A DNA stretch of 64,000 bases from positions 3,687,501 through 3,751,500 of the forward strand of contig NC_068558.1 in the NCBI RefSeq assembly GCF_022201045.2, given 5' to 3'. Of this stretch, positions 34,728 through 47,210 are shown piece after piece (the first letter of the stretch is position 1; each line of letters opens with the position of its first letter). The stretch is from Citrus sinensis. Its lineage: Eukaryota > Streptophyta > Magnoliopsida > Sapindales > Rutaceae. Position numbers and translations under genes: made by a program. Below the pieces are notes generated by a model. The model was not told the DNA's origin. It did no database searches and was given only the letters and a program-made list of their open reading frames with translations.

Positions 34728-35571
34728 AAAGACTAAAGTGAATCAAAGATTTATAGAACATTCAAATTTCCAACACATAAGGGACGTGCTAAGTGCATCA
34801 GTTGCACTGTGCAATTGTAACAGATTTCTCGTGGTTTATAATAATTTTTACGTTCATAATCACTGCATCAGCATCATATGTAACAAGTTTTCGTGATACA
34901 TATGTAAATATTTATACACTATATATATAATAAAAAATTGTTAACAATTAAAAAAATTATATGTTACGATTGCACTGTCAATTAATCCAACGACAACAAC
35001 TTATATAATGTTCTTTGAACTTGGGTTTTGGAAAGCCGAAGGTTGAAGCTCATAATTACTTTAAAAGAGACTAATATGGCCCCAGCAATAAATAGTGTTA
35101 ATAACTTAATTTAAAGTTTCAAAAGAATAATTGTGATTCCAAGCTTCGACTTCATTACAGATTTTTTAACAAACAGTGACGCAGTTCCCAATATTTATAA
35201 ATTATAATCAGGCAGCGGTATTCGTTGAGGGAGTCTCACTTTGTACAAAGTTCCAATAGTTTATAATCTCTTCAACCTAGTGAATTACTTAATATTAGAG
35301 CATGCATCCATGGACATGGGATTCGGACCCAAAACCATATAAAAATCCTTCTGTGCACTTTACTTTTATGCCTTTTTTTATACATTAATTTTATTTAATT
35401 TACCTTTAATTAATCTTGATAAGGCTACTAAAATTTGATCTTTCTCTATCTAAAGTTCCATTACATCCCAAATTCTAATTTACTGATTGTAACCATTAAA
35501 CAAGAATTAAGCCAGGGATCAAGCCAAGGCATAGTTGAATCCCACCTTTTCACATTATTGGACTAATACAA
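34728..35571. other. AT-rich spacer
   Basis: No gene, RNA or clear repeat seen between the Mutator-like element and the hairpin MITE. Confidence 0.5.
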
Positions 35572-35580
35572 TATTAAAAA

Positions 35581-36221
35581 GGGAAAATGACATTCAACCC
35601 CCCAACGTTTAGGAAAATGGATAAAAAACCCCTCAATGTTTCAAAAAGGACTTATAACCCCCTTTCCGTTAATAAACACCATTTGTTTTAACAGTAAATT
35701 TATTTTTAATTTTTAATTACTATTATACCCTTATAATAAATATAAATTAATATATTGATTTGAGACATGTCACAATTAATAATTTTTTTAAAACTAAAAA
35801 TTGAGATACAATTACATTTTTGCCCAAATTATTTACTATAAATTATACCTTTCTAATGATCAAACCTTTCATATGTGATTATTATTAATAAAATGAAATT
35901 TGATTAAACCCTTTTTCTTTGAGGAATCAAAACGATATTATTATTGTTAGAAAGGTATAATTTATAGTAAATAATTTTGGCAAAAAAAATAATTGTATCT
36001 CAATTTTAAGCTTTTAAAAAATTATTAATTGTGATATATCTCAAATTAATATATTAATTTTTTATTATAAGGGTATAATAGTAATTAAAAATTAAAAATT
36101 AATTTACTGTTAAAACAAACGGTGTTTATTAACGGAAAGGGGGTTATAAGTCCTTTTTGAAACGTTGAGGGGTTTTTTTGTCTCTTTTCCTAAACGTTGG
36201 GGGATTGGATGTCATTTTCCC
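35581..36221. mobile_element. 641-bp hairpin MITE with 9-bp target duplication
   Basis: Ends GGGAAAATGACAT and ATGTCATTTTCCC. Almost the whole element is one inverted repeat: arms of about 277 bp (35581-35857 and 35945-36221) around a loop of about 87 bp. A perfect 9-bp duplication TATTAAAAA flanks it (35572-35580, 36222-36230), so mobilisation by a Mutator-like transposase is likely. It is non-coding. A transcript would fold into a long double-stranded RNA. Confidence 0.92.
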
Positions 36222-36230
36222 TATTAAAAA

Positions 36231-36739
36231 GTAATGAACTTCATGTAAATAGCATCTACAATTGTTAGCCAATAGTAAGGCATTCCTCGTATATAACGAT
36301 GAAAAATAAATAAAAGACTATTTATTATATTATCAACTCATATTTATGATGAAAAAAGGATTATTTATTAGATTAAAATCTAAGCTCTCCTGAGTTTTTA
36401 ATAATTTTATTCTATGTGTCATTTACTATTAATGTATGGATAAGATTTAATTTTTCTTTTAAATTTATTTACTACCAATCAACATGTGAATGATTATGAA
36501 AAATTTAGATTAGGGGAGGACCTTAATATATTTATTATATAATAAAAAATCATTGATAAGCGTAGAATAGTGAAACGTAAATGATACAATTTTATAGAAA
36601 ACATAAAAGGGTACAACCTATTTACATTAGATTTTAGTTTGGAATACTACTTAAACAAGTTAATTACTTATCTAAATTTTGATAGACCTAAAATAACAAA
36701 TACAGCTCAAATAAATAAATAATAATAATAATAATGGTC
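36231..36739. other. AT-rich spacer, 3' flank of P450 pseudogene
   Basis: No feature seen apart from an AAT microsatellite near 36718-36733, directly beyond the pseudogene stop codon. Confidence 0.5.
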
Positions 36740-38662
36740 CTACATCATCAGTTTAGGTGAGTATAATGCTGGTACAATAAGAAGAGGGAATTTCTTATGA
36801 ACAGTTAAGCCGTGAACTTCAGTCATATCGAGGCTCTCATCAGCTGCACCATCAGGCAACTTCCAGTCAAAATAATAAAAAAGGTTGGCCAGCAGATACT
36901 CAACCGTGGCTAATGCAAACGACATTCCAGGGTAACCTCTTCTTCCAGCACCAAATGGGATGAACTCAAAGTCTTGGCCTTTAAAATCAACTGTGTTGTT
37001 CATAAACCTCTCCGGCAAAAACTCTTCTGCTCTTTTCCACACCTTTGGATCTCGTTGAATGGCCCAAGCATTTAGGTACACAGTTACTCTAGCAGGAATA
37101 TCATAACCTCTTATGATACTTGTGTCGCGCGAGGAACCAAAAGAGGAGCTGGCGGATGAAATCTCAGAGTTTCTTTAATGACACATTTTAAGTAGGCCAT
37201 CTTATCCACGTCCTCGATAGTTATATTTGATTTGTTTTTTTATCACTCTTCTAACCTCTTCTTGGGATTTCTTCATCAACTTTGGATTTTTCACCAATTC
37301 AGCCATTACCCATTCTACTGTTGTTGAAGTTGTCTCAGTTCCTCCCACAAACATGTCCTAAAAGATGAAATAAGGAAACTTAATTAGTCATCTATATTAT
37401 ATACATATTAGTACATGTAGAAGAGGAATCCGATATGAGCATCCACTGCAAAAATAGAACTATACATTTATAGTTAAAAGAAACACAAATCAAAATAAAA
37501 ACACATATATGACTAACTGAAATCTTGTGTCACATATTTGTTTGCAAAAGTATAAATATGAGATTTAATTAATTACAGATATACTTTTACCAAACTAACC
37601 GTAAATCACAATTTTTCTGAAAAAAATTAATATAACATTAGGCAAGCACTAAAAACAAAATCATGCACGATAAATGTCAAAAACTTGATTAACTATAATT
37701 GTGAGAGAAGAGAGAGACCAAGATTATTGCTTTAAGATTGTCTTGAGTGAGCTCTATCCCAAGCATGCCATCCCTTTGAAATTTGAGTACACATGCACCA
37801 AGTCTTTTCTATTAGGGTGGTCATCATCACTTCCTGATATCCTGTGCTTTTCTATCACCTGATCAAATAAAGCGTCTACCTCTCTAGAGCTGGCAGTCAA
37901 GCGACCAATGAGTCCCGTAACAACATCCAACCATCCCAGATAAGGAAGCATATCTCTAAAACTAAAAGATACAAATTGAACCAATATCCTTCTTGATAAT
38001 TCCCCGAACTTATTGCATTTACCAGCAGTTTCTTCTTCAGCTACCCCTCCGACCAAGAACAGAGCGGGATACTATGTTGTTGGAAACAGTTAGTATAACA
38101 TCTCAGTTAGATTAAAAGAATCTCCATTGAAACATGAAGAACGAATTTTATCGATCATAACAGCAAGTTCTTCATCTCTTACATACTGCAGTGATTTCAC
38201 GTTTCTGGTACTCAGAAGTCCAAGAACACAAGTCTTCCTAGCTTGTCTCCAGTACTCGCCATAGGGAGAAAAACCAATGTCTTGGCATCCATAAAGGAAA
38301 ACATTTGCAGCAGTGGTTTTGGGACGGTTCGAGAAAACAATATCATGATTCTTGATAATTTCTCTAGCTATCTCAGCTGATGAAACAACAAGAGTTGGAG
38401 AATAACCTAAGTGCATGAACATCAAAGGGCCATATTTTTTCGATAGAGCCTGAAGTGAGCGATGGGGGAGAGTGGCTGTACCTAGTAGCTGGTGAAGGTT
38501 GCCAGTTATGGGAAACCTTGGTGGGGATGGAGGCAAGTTGAGTTCGATACTATTTGTACTGGGCTTGAGGCCGAAAAAATGAAATGAAACGACAAAAGCA
38601 AGAAGAAGAAGAAGAAGAAGAGAGAGTATCATGGTGGTTGTAAAGGTATGATGATAAAGCAA
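36740..38662 (-). pseudogene. CYP71-family cytochrome P450, frameshifted, heme Cys lost
   Basis: Both exons are recognisable: 38662 to about 37735, then about 37358 to 36740. The start, anchor and PPSPPRFPITGN hinge are good. Frame is lost near 38095 and 38045 (around SRSVLGRR), near 37780 (VHVYSNF), near 37225 (an extra A in a poly-A run in KKQ) and near 37125 (before RGYDIP). The heme loop reads FGAGRRGYPG, with Tyr where the iron-binding Cys must be, so even a repaired frame would not bind heme normally. It is closest to P450-B. Introns and splice sites remain recognisable, so this is a decayed tandem duplicate and not a processed copy. Confidence 0.92.
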
Positions 38663-39039
38663 TTTAATCGAAGCTGCAGTAATAGCTAGTACTCTTCCAA
38701 AATTTCAATGAAACGGCAAATAATAGCAGCAGCGAATGTGGTAAGCAGAAACTTGCCCCAATGGACTTTGGCTCCACCATCACGCTTAACCGCTTACATT
38801 TTTGTCTCATTAATAATTAGTACAAACTAACAGCCATTACCAGCTGAAACCAAAGAGATAAGATGGGCATTTAAAAAAAAAAAAAAGATAAGATAGGACA
38901 GCTGCCGGACACCTATCCTTGATGAAACAGCCCGAATCACATTGTAACGTTCGGAGAAAGCTTCTACATCTGCCATGCATACACCTGCAACGAACATCGA
39001 TAAGGTTCAACACTTCCTTGAATTTTTTGGTTATTTTGA

Positions 39040-39040
<1 letters not shown>

Positions 39041-39074
<34 letters not shown>

Positions 39075-39092
39075 TGTGTGAGTGTGTGTGTG
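39041..39092. repeat. GT microsatellite
   Basis: Long imperfect (GT)n, about 52 bp, interrupted by TATG and GAGT. Confidence 0.95.
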
Positions 39093-39119
39093 GTTAAGGC
39101 TTCGGCCTAGTGGGCTTGT

Positions 39120-39609
39120 TGTCACGGAATGAGTGTTTTGCGCAACGAACTCGTGCGGCACTTAGACAACTCTTGCCCAAAGTTGTTGAGTAAGCCTTTG
39201 AGCTTCTCGACTAACAAGCCTGGAGGTTTTTGAAAGAGCTAGAGAGAAAAGAGCAATTGAGCCGAAAGAGGAAAATTGTATTACTCGCAAAGTGTTTACA
39301 AGAGAGCTTACAAGAGTACTTGAGTTGTTTGCCTTAAATTTGATACTCAAATGCCAAATGCCATGCCCTATTTATAGGGAGGCTTGCCAAGCTCTAGAGT
39401 TCTTGAGAATTCTACCAACTTGCCTAAATATCAATATATTTACATATGTTAGAGATGTGTAGATAATTATAAATATGTACAAGCTTGAGATGTGCTAGAG
39501 TTTGCCAGAAAATTTTAAAATCAGGTCAAGCTAGCACTCTTGGCCTATTTTTGAGCTCTTGGACTGAAATTGTGGGTACTTGGGCTAGAAACTTGGGTGG
39601 TCCGTAACA
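39120..39609 (-). mobile_element. Probable solo LTR (490 bp)
   Basis: The ends are TGTCACGGAAT and GGTCCGTAACA, so both strands read TGT(C/T)ACGGA...ACA: inverted TG...CA LTR ends. TTGT precedes it and TTGT follows it as a short duplication. A CTATTTATAG box inside fits a core promoter. No internal retroelement domain or second LTR is nearby. Confidence 0.55.
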
Positions 39610-40297
39610 TTGTGATGTTTTATCTCTCACAACATTAGTGGATTAGAATTTTGCGGTACACTTTTTGTGCTATGTCTATATAATAAGTATAGGTTAGAAT
39701 TTTAATAATGATTACGTTTGTTTAATTCTAAGCTTATGAAAATGGCATTTTCGCCGGGGCAACAACCATTGGAGTCCAAATCAAGAGTTCGTCCATACTA
39801 TAATAAGAAAGTTTATTAAAGGGAAGGATCAAGATTCTTGTTTTCCTAAACTTTTACGAATCGTATACTTTATATAGTTTATGGGTATAATTAATTTTTT
39901 ATTTTTTTATTTATTTTTATTTATATACCACTAATTATCCACATGTATTTTTACAAATATACTAAAATCACTAATTTTCTCACCCACGAGTATTTTGGAT
40001 TTGTTATCTACTGAAGATTAGAAATCAAAAGAAATAAAACGTTAGCCGACGGTGGTGAAATTTGATCATTTTGTAGAAGCTTCGAAAATGATACATAATA
40101 TATATTATATATGCTCAATCTGACATCTATACCCTAAATTACATCGCTTCTAAGACATACAATATCATGTACTACATTAAATACAAACAAAAGTATGTCT
40201 TTTTTTTTTTTGGCGATCTTGATTTATTGAGGTTTTCATTAAAAAAAAAAAAAGAACAGACAATAATACATAGTAGTTAGGGAGTTAGGGGAATATA

Positions 40298-40565
40298 GGT
40301 CCTGTTTTGAGGTGTTATACCTTTTAAGTTGCAGTTGCTATGGAAAAAAAGATGTAATCATAAAATAAAAGTTAATAATATGTAGTAAATATAAATTTTA
40401 AATAATAATTTTGACAAAATTATTAAAGATATAATATATTTTTCATTATACAAATGAAAAATCATATCAACAAAACTTTCAAGTTACAACAGCTAGTGTT
40501 TACCAAACACTTTAATATTGTAACTTTTAAGTTATAATTGCTCAACCTCAATCCCAAACACACCC
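40298..40565. mobile_element. Putative hAT-like MITE
   Basis: The left end GGTCCTGTTTTGAGGTG is mirrored by the right end, in reverse complement GGGTGTGTTTGGGATTGAGG. Both are followed by AACTTxxAAGTT-like subterminal stretches. The motif GTGTTTACCAAACAC is shared with 4650 (QS intron 1) and, weakly, 6650. Target duplication not clear. Confidence 0.4.
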
Positions 40566-40758
40566 ATAATAAATCTTACTCTTAATAATAAATTAAACAG
40601 AAAACAAAGAAATAAAAATAGTGGAACAGTTAAAAAAATAAATCTAAAAAATTTTAGTAGGACAAATGAATTTACAACTAGGGAAGAGAAGCGATTAGCT
40701 TTTTTGGAAATTAAGGATATCATAATTGAATGAGGCTGCTAATAAAAGGGGGATACTG

Positions 40759-41428
40759 CATATACAGTAGAACCTCCAAATAGAAATACTCTATATAAGA
40801 ATAACTTCTTCATAATAATAAAAAATTGTGGTCCCAACTTGGGACTAATTATAATTAAGAATAAACTCCACATTGTAATAAGTTATGTTTTTTATAGGTC
40901 CCGTCTTAATAAACTTACCTCCACATAGTAATAATATTTCAAAAATATATGACATGTTACATTAAATAATTAAGATAGAACAAAATATCTTTCTAAAGTT
41001 GCTTGTGACAATGATTTGTTCTTTAAAGTTGTAACCACATCTTTCAACTTGCAGATATTTATTAATTGATCAATATAAGCATTTTCTTGTTGAAATCAAA
41101 ACATTTTTAGCTTCTCAAGTATGTTTGTAGCTTCCTAGCATGAAACTTTTTGTATTAGTTTTTTTTGAAATTATATATCTTTTTGTATTAATATCTATTC
41201 ATTGAATTTGACTCATTTACTAATTAATTTATCAATATCTATACATTGAATTTGACTCACTTATTAATTTATTAATACATGACATAATTTACCTTTATAT
41301 CACTTGCATTGGAGATAATTAAGTAAAAACAATAATTTTTGTCCTATACATCTATTGAGTTGTAACCTCTTTATAAGAATAAATTTCTCTAATCCCAACA
41401 ATATGAGTATATGGAAGTTTTACATGTT
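40759..41428. mobile_element. Putative pogo/mariner-like TIR fragment
   Basis: The left end ACAGTAGAACCTCCAAATAG and the right end, in reverse complement CATGTAAAACTTCCATATAC, resemble the CAGTA(G/A)AACCTCTATA ends of plant pogo-like elements. CTCTATATAAGAATAA recurs inside. No transposase remains. Confidence 0.35.
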
Positions 41429-43842
41429 TTATGTACAATTGTTTTTGCAATAAATCGTGTGTGTCAATTGTGTTACTATGCGTATGATTTTTTCCACATA
41501 GATGTGCCTAGTAGTTTAGGCCAGCCCTCTAATTGGGGTCAGATAATATAAAACCAGGGGTTAGAATATATTCGTAAGTAATGATATTTTGATTTCGAAA
41601 GGGCCTAGGTTCCGGTGTATAACGAGTTATCAACATATTTTATTGATTTGATCGTCATTTCTTGTTCTTAACTTTAAGATAGAAGGTTCAACTCTTCCCA
41701 AATAAATATGACTGAATTTAATTCTTATGTTTTAACTATGAACTTCATGTTGGCTTCATTGTGCGCATTGCTTGTGCTCGTACTGTGGATTTTTTGTGGG
41801 ATTATAAATGCACTTATACTTTACATAATTTTCAAAAATAAAAATTCTTATGTGTTATGTTGTTTTTTTTTTTTTTTTTTGAGAATGTGTAAAATATAAA
41901 TATGTGTATAAGCCCCATAAAAATTCACAATTAAAGCCTAACAAAACATAACACAAAAATAAATAAATAAATAAAATAACTCCCATAATCACATAGGGAA
42001 TACTGAAAACCTCCACCTCAAAGATAAAAAAAGAAAGTGTCAACAAACCCAATTAAGGAATTATTAACAATAATGTAAAATATATTTTTCTTGGTGTAAT
42101 GATATGTTAAGATTCAATGTTTGTATCATAAATAATATGCACATAATATGTTATTCATTCATCAGTACTGTGAAATCTCCTATTAGCAATGCTAGAAAAA
42201 GTACGTGTCATTTCTAAGCACATATTATTATTTACTAAGTACGTGTCCTTTCCAAGTACTGTGAAATCTCCCAATTATTATTATCTTTCTTAATAATGCT
42301 AGCTTTACCATTATCAAGTCTTAATTAGGGGATTACTATTATTTACTTATTATCCACATGGCTAATGAATAATTTTCGTCATTATTAATGTCTTCAAATT
42401 CATTATGATTAAATTCTAAAAAAATTTAGAATTAAATTTTTTATTCTCTTCTTGAACTTGATTGGTGTTGTATGGTCTAATATCTTTGAAATATCATGTC
42501 AGTCATATAACAAAATAATCAGATTTAAAATTTCAACATTGGATGTGCTAATAAACTTTGTCTGTTACTATAGGTTAACATACCGAAAGATAGGTTTTTT
42601 TAAAAAAAAATAATAATAAGAAAGAAAGAAAAGAAAAGTTCCAAAAGTTGCTTTGCCGTCCAAGACATTTCTTAAGTGCCGTTGATTGCAACATTTCCGT
42701 TAAATTTTACAAAACAGAATAGAAAGACGGAAAGAATATCATCAACCTCACTCTTTCTTTTTCTTTTTCTTTTTTTCTTTTTTTAACAGCACTGAATTAT
42801 TTTTATTTTGTAATTACGATTTCATCCCTAAAGTCTTAACTTTTGTTTATATACATTGGCGTTAGGTTTCATACTTTCGTCCGTACTGACGAATAAAATT
42901 GTTTTTTTGGGGCAAGATAAACTTTAAGTTCTATTAACTACCAATATTATTATTCTGAGCCTGATTAGTGATTATGTTGAAACCGCTTTAAGGTATAATA
43001 CTTTTTTATAACCACACGATCAAAGTTATAATAATTTTTTTTACTATTTATTACTTTGCGTGTATGGTTGTTATTCGTACTCTACCTTAAAGTAGCTCAA
43101 AGCTAGTCATAGCCTATTATTATTAGTATTATTTATTATACATGTTCTCGCTATATTGAAAAAAATTCAAAAGGTATGTTTTTATTTAGAAACTACTATA
43201 TGTGCATTAGGCTGCTGCAATGTCATCTGACTTGGAACAAGTTTCTCTTTTACATCAAATTAGTCATGGCAATATTGGCAGAGTAGTTTATGTATGTCTA
43301 CTTTGATGCCATTGAAACCTCCTTGACTACCAAGCAAGAAATGCATTATTGCAAGCATTTGTTAATTGCTTTCATTACTTTTCTGCTTCCCACTCGCCCT
43401 TCGACTGTAAGCTATGATGTGATGATCAAAGATAAAGTACGTTTACTGCTCACTGGATATTTTGCTTATTAAGAAAGAAAAAGGGGAAAAAAAATTGGCT
43501 CGGATGGTCTGTGCTTTGTGGAAGGAAGTGCGGAGAATGGTATTGGTAATAATTATATTAATTGGGGTTTATTTACTGAATAACATGTTTTCAAAGATTT
43601 TATGGGGGTGTAATCAGAAAAAATTAGGAGATGGAAATATCACCACCCAAGAAAAAAAAAGCTAAACATCATATACCTCCCTGAAGTCGGAGAAATTCCA
43701 GATAAATGGTGCGCGTGTCAAAATATGTAGAAACGGCCTAACACTGTAATTACATAATTACACCACTTAGCTTAATCTGGGCTATTTAGCATTCAATTTC
43801 AATCTTTTTTCTTGAATATTAAAGTTACAAATATTCTGATAT

Positions 43843-44044
43843 GAGTAATGATATAGTCACAAACTTTTGTACAAACTTATGTAGTACAAATTGATGTGGC
43901 ATGATAAAATTAGTTGAATTAAATATCTCTTGGCCCACATGATTTATTTTTATTATTTTATATTTTCATTCAACCAATAAATTAATGCCACATTAGTTTG
44001 TACAAAATAAATTTGTACAAGAGTTTGTGGCTGTATCATCACTC
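43843..44044. mobile_element. 202-bp MITE with 9-bp target duplication
   Basis: Terminal inverted repeats of about 60 bp begin GAGTAATGATATAGTCACAA on the left and GAGTGATGATACAGCCACAA on the right in reverse complement. TTCTGATAT flanks both sides perfectly (43834-43842, 44045-44053), a Mutator-type duplication. Non-coding. Confidence 0.9.
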
Positions 44045-44053
44045 TTCTGATAT

Positions 44054-44781
44054 TGCAATTCAATGGCCGAATTTTATCCCTTAATTGTGAATTCTTAGTA
44101 GAAACGGTAATTTGCTATTTAGCCTCCCTATATACTCCTCTAGTTGACAACAATTCTGGCTCGCACTGAGTTAGTCGCTTGCTTCCATTGTCTTCTTCTT
44201 CAAAGCATGTGCTCACATTTCATCGATTTCTTTAGTCACCTGATCTTTTTGAATCTCAAATTTCTTATAAATTTGAAACAGAATAGGTGAGAGACCATGC
44301 TACATATGGCTCACTACATCATTCGACATTAGTACTCAATCAGCATAGTCCTAACACTTTGAATACTTCTAATGGATTTATACAATATTTACTCAAAAGT
44401 TTGGCTGATTAATTTTTTAAACAATTTTATGTGATTGATCGCCCAAGAATTTATATTTTAAAAGAGACTATGAATTAAAATTTTGATTAAGACTTTGTCC
44501 AACTCTCTTTTTTGAAATAATATTATTAAAAAAAACATACTCCTAGCGGTGATACCTTGGCCCTCGAGAATGGAATTTATTTAGAAAGATCAAACAATGA
44601 ATGGTTAGACCAGGAACGTAATACCTTGGCCCTCGAGAGTCGGGAAGAAATCCAAGAACACAAAAAAAAAAATCATATCAAATGACTGATCGTGCAGCTC
44701 AGTTTAAATACACATATAATGGAAACTTAGGAGTATATTAGAAAAGGAGAGTAATGATAACAGCATGAGCATGAATACTTT
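44054..44781. other. Spacer 3' of P450-C
   Basis: No gene seen. A short duplicated string (TACCTTGGCCCTCGAGA) occurs near 44555 and 44622. Confidence 0.5.
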
Positions 44782-46579
44782 CTATACAGGTACAGGGGAA
44801 TATAAAGTTGGTACAACATGAAGAGGTGATTTCCTCTGGAGGGTTACCCCACTAGCTTCAGTCATGTCCAAAACTACGCCAAAGGGCAATTTCCAGTCAA
44901 ACCAGTATAAAAGGTTAGCGACCACGTACTCAACTGAAGCAATGGCAAAAGACATACCAGGGCAACCTCTTCTCCCAGCACCAAACGGGATGAATTGGAA
45001 ATCTTGACCTCTGTAATCGGTCGGGTTATTCTCAAACCTCTCTGGCAAGAACTCTTCTGGTCTGTCCCATACTTTGGGGTCCCTTTGAATTGCCCATCCG
45101 TTTACAAATACTCTAGTTTTTGCAGGAATATCATAACCATTCAATTCGACACTCTCTGCTGTCTCTCGAGGAACCAAAAGAGGAACTGGTGCGTGCAATC
45201 TCAGTGTCTCTTTGATGACACACTTAATGTAGTCCATCTTATCGATATCCTTCATATCTATGTTTAATTTCCCTTTCAACACACCTCTAACCTCTTCCTG
45301 GGCTCTCTTCATAATCCTTGGATCTTTCAATAGTTCTGCCATCACCCATTCTAATGCTGTCGCAGTGGTATCAGTTCCTCCCACAAACATGTCCTGACAA
45401 TGTAAAACATGAAAACTTTGATTAGCCATGGTTAGTACCACGTAAGTGCTGATCTGTGTTTTGTGATCAGCTTTTACAAGGTTGTGATTGTTAGTTATCA
45501 TTAAAGAATACATGTGTTTTTAAATCACTAATCTTTAAAAGGTTTGCACAGATTACATTTGTACTGAATCCAAATTCACCAACATGTGTAAAAAGAGACT
45601 AGGAAGAGACCATGAGGATTGCTTTAATAGTGTCCTGAGAGAGCTCAATGGCAAGATTGCCATTTTCTTGAAGCTGGAGGAGTATGTGGACGAAATCTTT
45701 TTTATCGGACTGATCATTATCAGTTAGTGATACCCTGTGCTCTTCAATAACCTGATCAAGCAAATCGCCCAAAGCTGCCGCAGTTTCGTGTAAGCGACCA
45801 ATGAAACCTGTAAGAACATCAATCCATTTCAAAGATGGATAAAGATCTCCAAAACAAAAGCTTGTCATGAGCATCATCTGCCTTCTTGTTAACTCCCCAA
45901 ACTTGCTACCCCCATTTCCTCCCCCTTCTCCTTCTTCTTCTTCAACCTTCCTACCAAACACGCACCGGGATGCTATATTATTGGAAACAGCCAGTAGCAT
46001 TTCGGATAAATTAATAGCCCCACCGTTGAGACACGAACGACGAATTTTATTAATCAAACACGAAACTTCCTCAACTCTAACATGTTGAGCTGATTGCACT
46101 CTTTTGGAACTCAGGAGTTCAAGAACACAAATCTTCCGAAGTTGTCTCCAGTACTCGCCGTAATTAACGTTCCCGAGATCTTTGCATTCGTAAAGGAGGA
46201 TGTGGGCAGCTATGGTTTTGGGCCGGTTAGAGAAAGCGATGTCATGGGTCTTCATCACTTGGCTAGCCAACTCAGCTGATGAAACCACAAGAGATGGAGT
46301 GTTGCCGAAGTAAACGTACATTAAAGGGCCATAACGTTCCGAAAGAGCTTTGAAAGAGCGATGTGGGAGATTTTGCAGGACCTGGTGAAGGTTACCAATT
46401 ATGGGTAATTTTGGTGGGGATGGAGGTAAGTTTAAGTTACCCCTGGCTCTGGTGAGCTTGAGCAACTGTACAAGTATAAACAGGAGGATTGGAAGTAGAA
46501 CTGGAAGAGAGAGGAACATTTCTAATTGTGATATGTCTAGAAAAGGCTGTAATTGCTTTAAGATTGATGGCAGAGCCAT
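44782..46579 (-). CDS. Cytochrome P450, CYP71 family (P450-C)
   Basis: ER-bound monooxygenase. Exons 46579-45611 and 45393-44782; the intron is phase 0 before DMFVGG; 526 aa from the Met that opens MALPSILKQ. An upstream in-frame ATG at 46615 would add 12 residues. Features: a hydrophobic anchor (about 23-42), PPSPPKLPIIGN, the I-helix GGTDTT, KETLR, PERF and FGAGRRGCPG with Cys467. It has an acidic Glu/Gly-rich insertion (EEEEGEGGGNGG) before the F-helix region that the paralogues lack or shorten. All catalytic motifs are intact. The exon structure and 204-codon second exon are identical to P450-A and -B, so it belongs to the same array, now separated from them by the transposon nest. Substrate unknown. 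Confidence 0.93.
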
Positions 46580-46778
46580 TTCAAGTTCGAGATTTCCTAT
46601 GCGGACAAAGCGCACAAGGCTTCAATTCTTCTTATACCTTCAAAGTTACCGATTGAGGTCAGAATTTGCGCCGAGTCAAACACACCCGGCCAAAACCTAA
46701 ACTTGATTTGAGCAAACAAATCCCCTCGTTTTGTCCTCAATTTCCCTCTAAATCTCAGAAAGCCAATACCGTTTATCT

Positions 46779-46807
46779 TCCTTCTTCTTCTTCTTCTTCT
46801 TCTTCTT
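46779..46807. repeat. CTT microsatellite
   Basis: (TTC)n of about 29 bp in the P450-C upstream region, where it could be part of a pyrimidine-rich promoter or leader. Confidence 0.9.
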
Positions 46808-46990
46808 TTCCCCTTTTATTTTTCCGCGTTAAAAAAAAAACAAAGAAGTTGAATTTTAGAAAGCGATTTCCAAAGTGAGATATACAGTACCCATTACGTG
46901 GGCATTCAATCTCTGTCGAGGCATGAATAATAACTATTTCTAATAATAGATAGTATATTTCTTACCTTTTTCCTGAATTAATTTTATTTT

Positions 46991-47210
46991 AAGGGTAAAT
47001 TTTGGATTACCGCCTATTGAAATAAAAATTTTAAAAATACTATTAAGTTATTGTAAACGTCAATTTACCATTATCTCTGTTTAAAACATTAAAAAAAAAA
47101 TAGAAATGATTGAAAAAGATACTTTTATCTTCTTTATAAAGTAGGAGTAAATTAAAATTATTTAGATATATTTTAAAGATTATTTGAGTGGGTAATCTAA
47201 AATTTATCTT
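46991..47210. mobile_element. Putative 220-bp MITE
   Basis: The left end AAGGGTAAATTTTGGATTACC pairs with the right end, in reverse complement AAGATAAATTTTAGATTACC. Target duplication is not clear. Confidence 0.4.

Larger units (their letters stand above)
39614..43833. other. AT-rich spacer with old transposon fragments
   Basis: About 4.2 kb without a gene. It contains the two putative TIR elements listed separately at 40298-40565 and 40759-41428. A direct repeat around AGTACTGTGAAATCTCC occurs at about 42164 and 42258. The rest is AT-rich. Confidence 0.5.
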
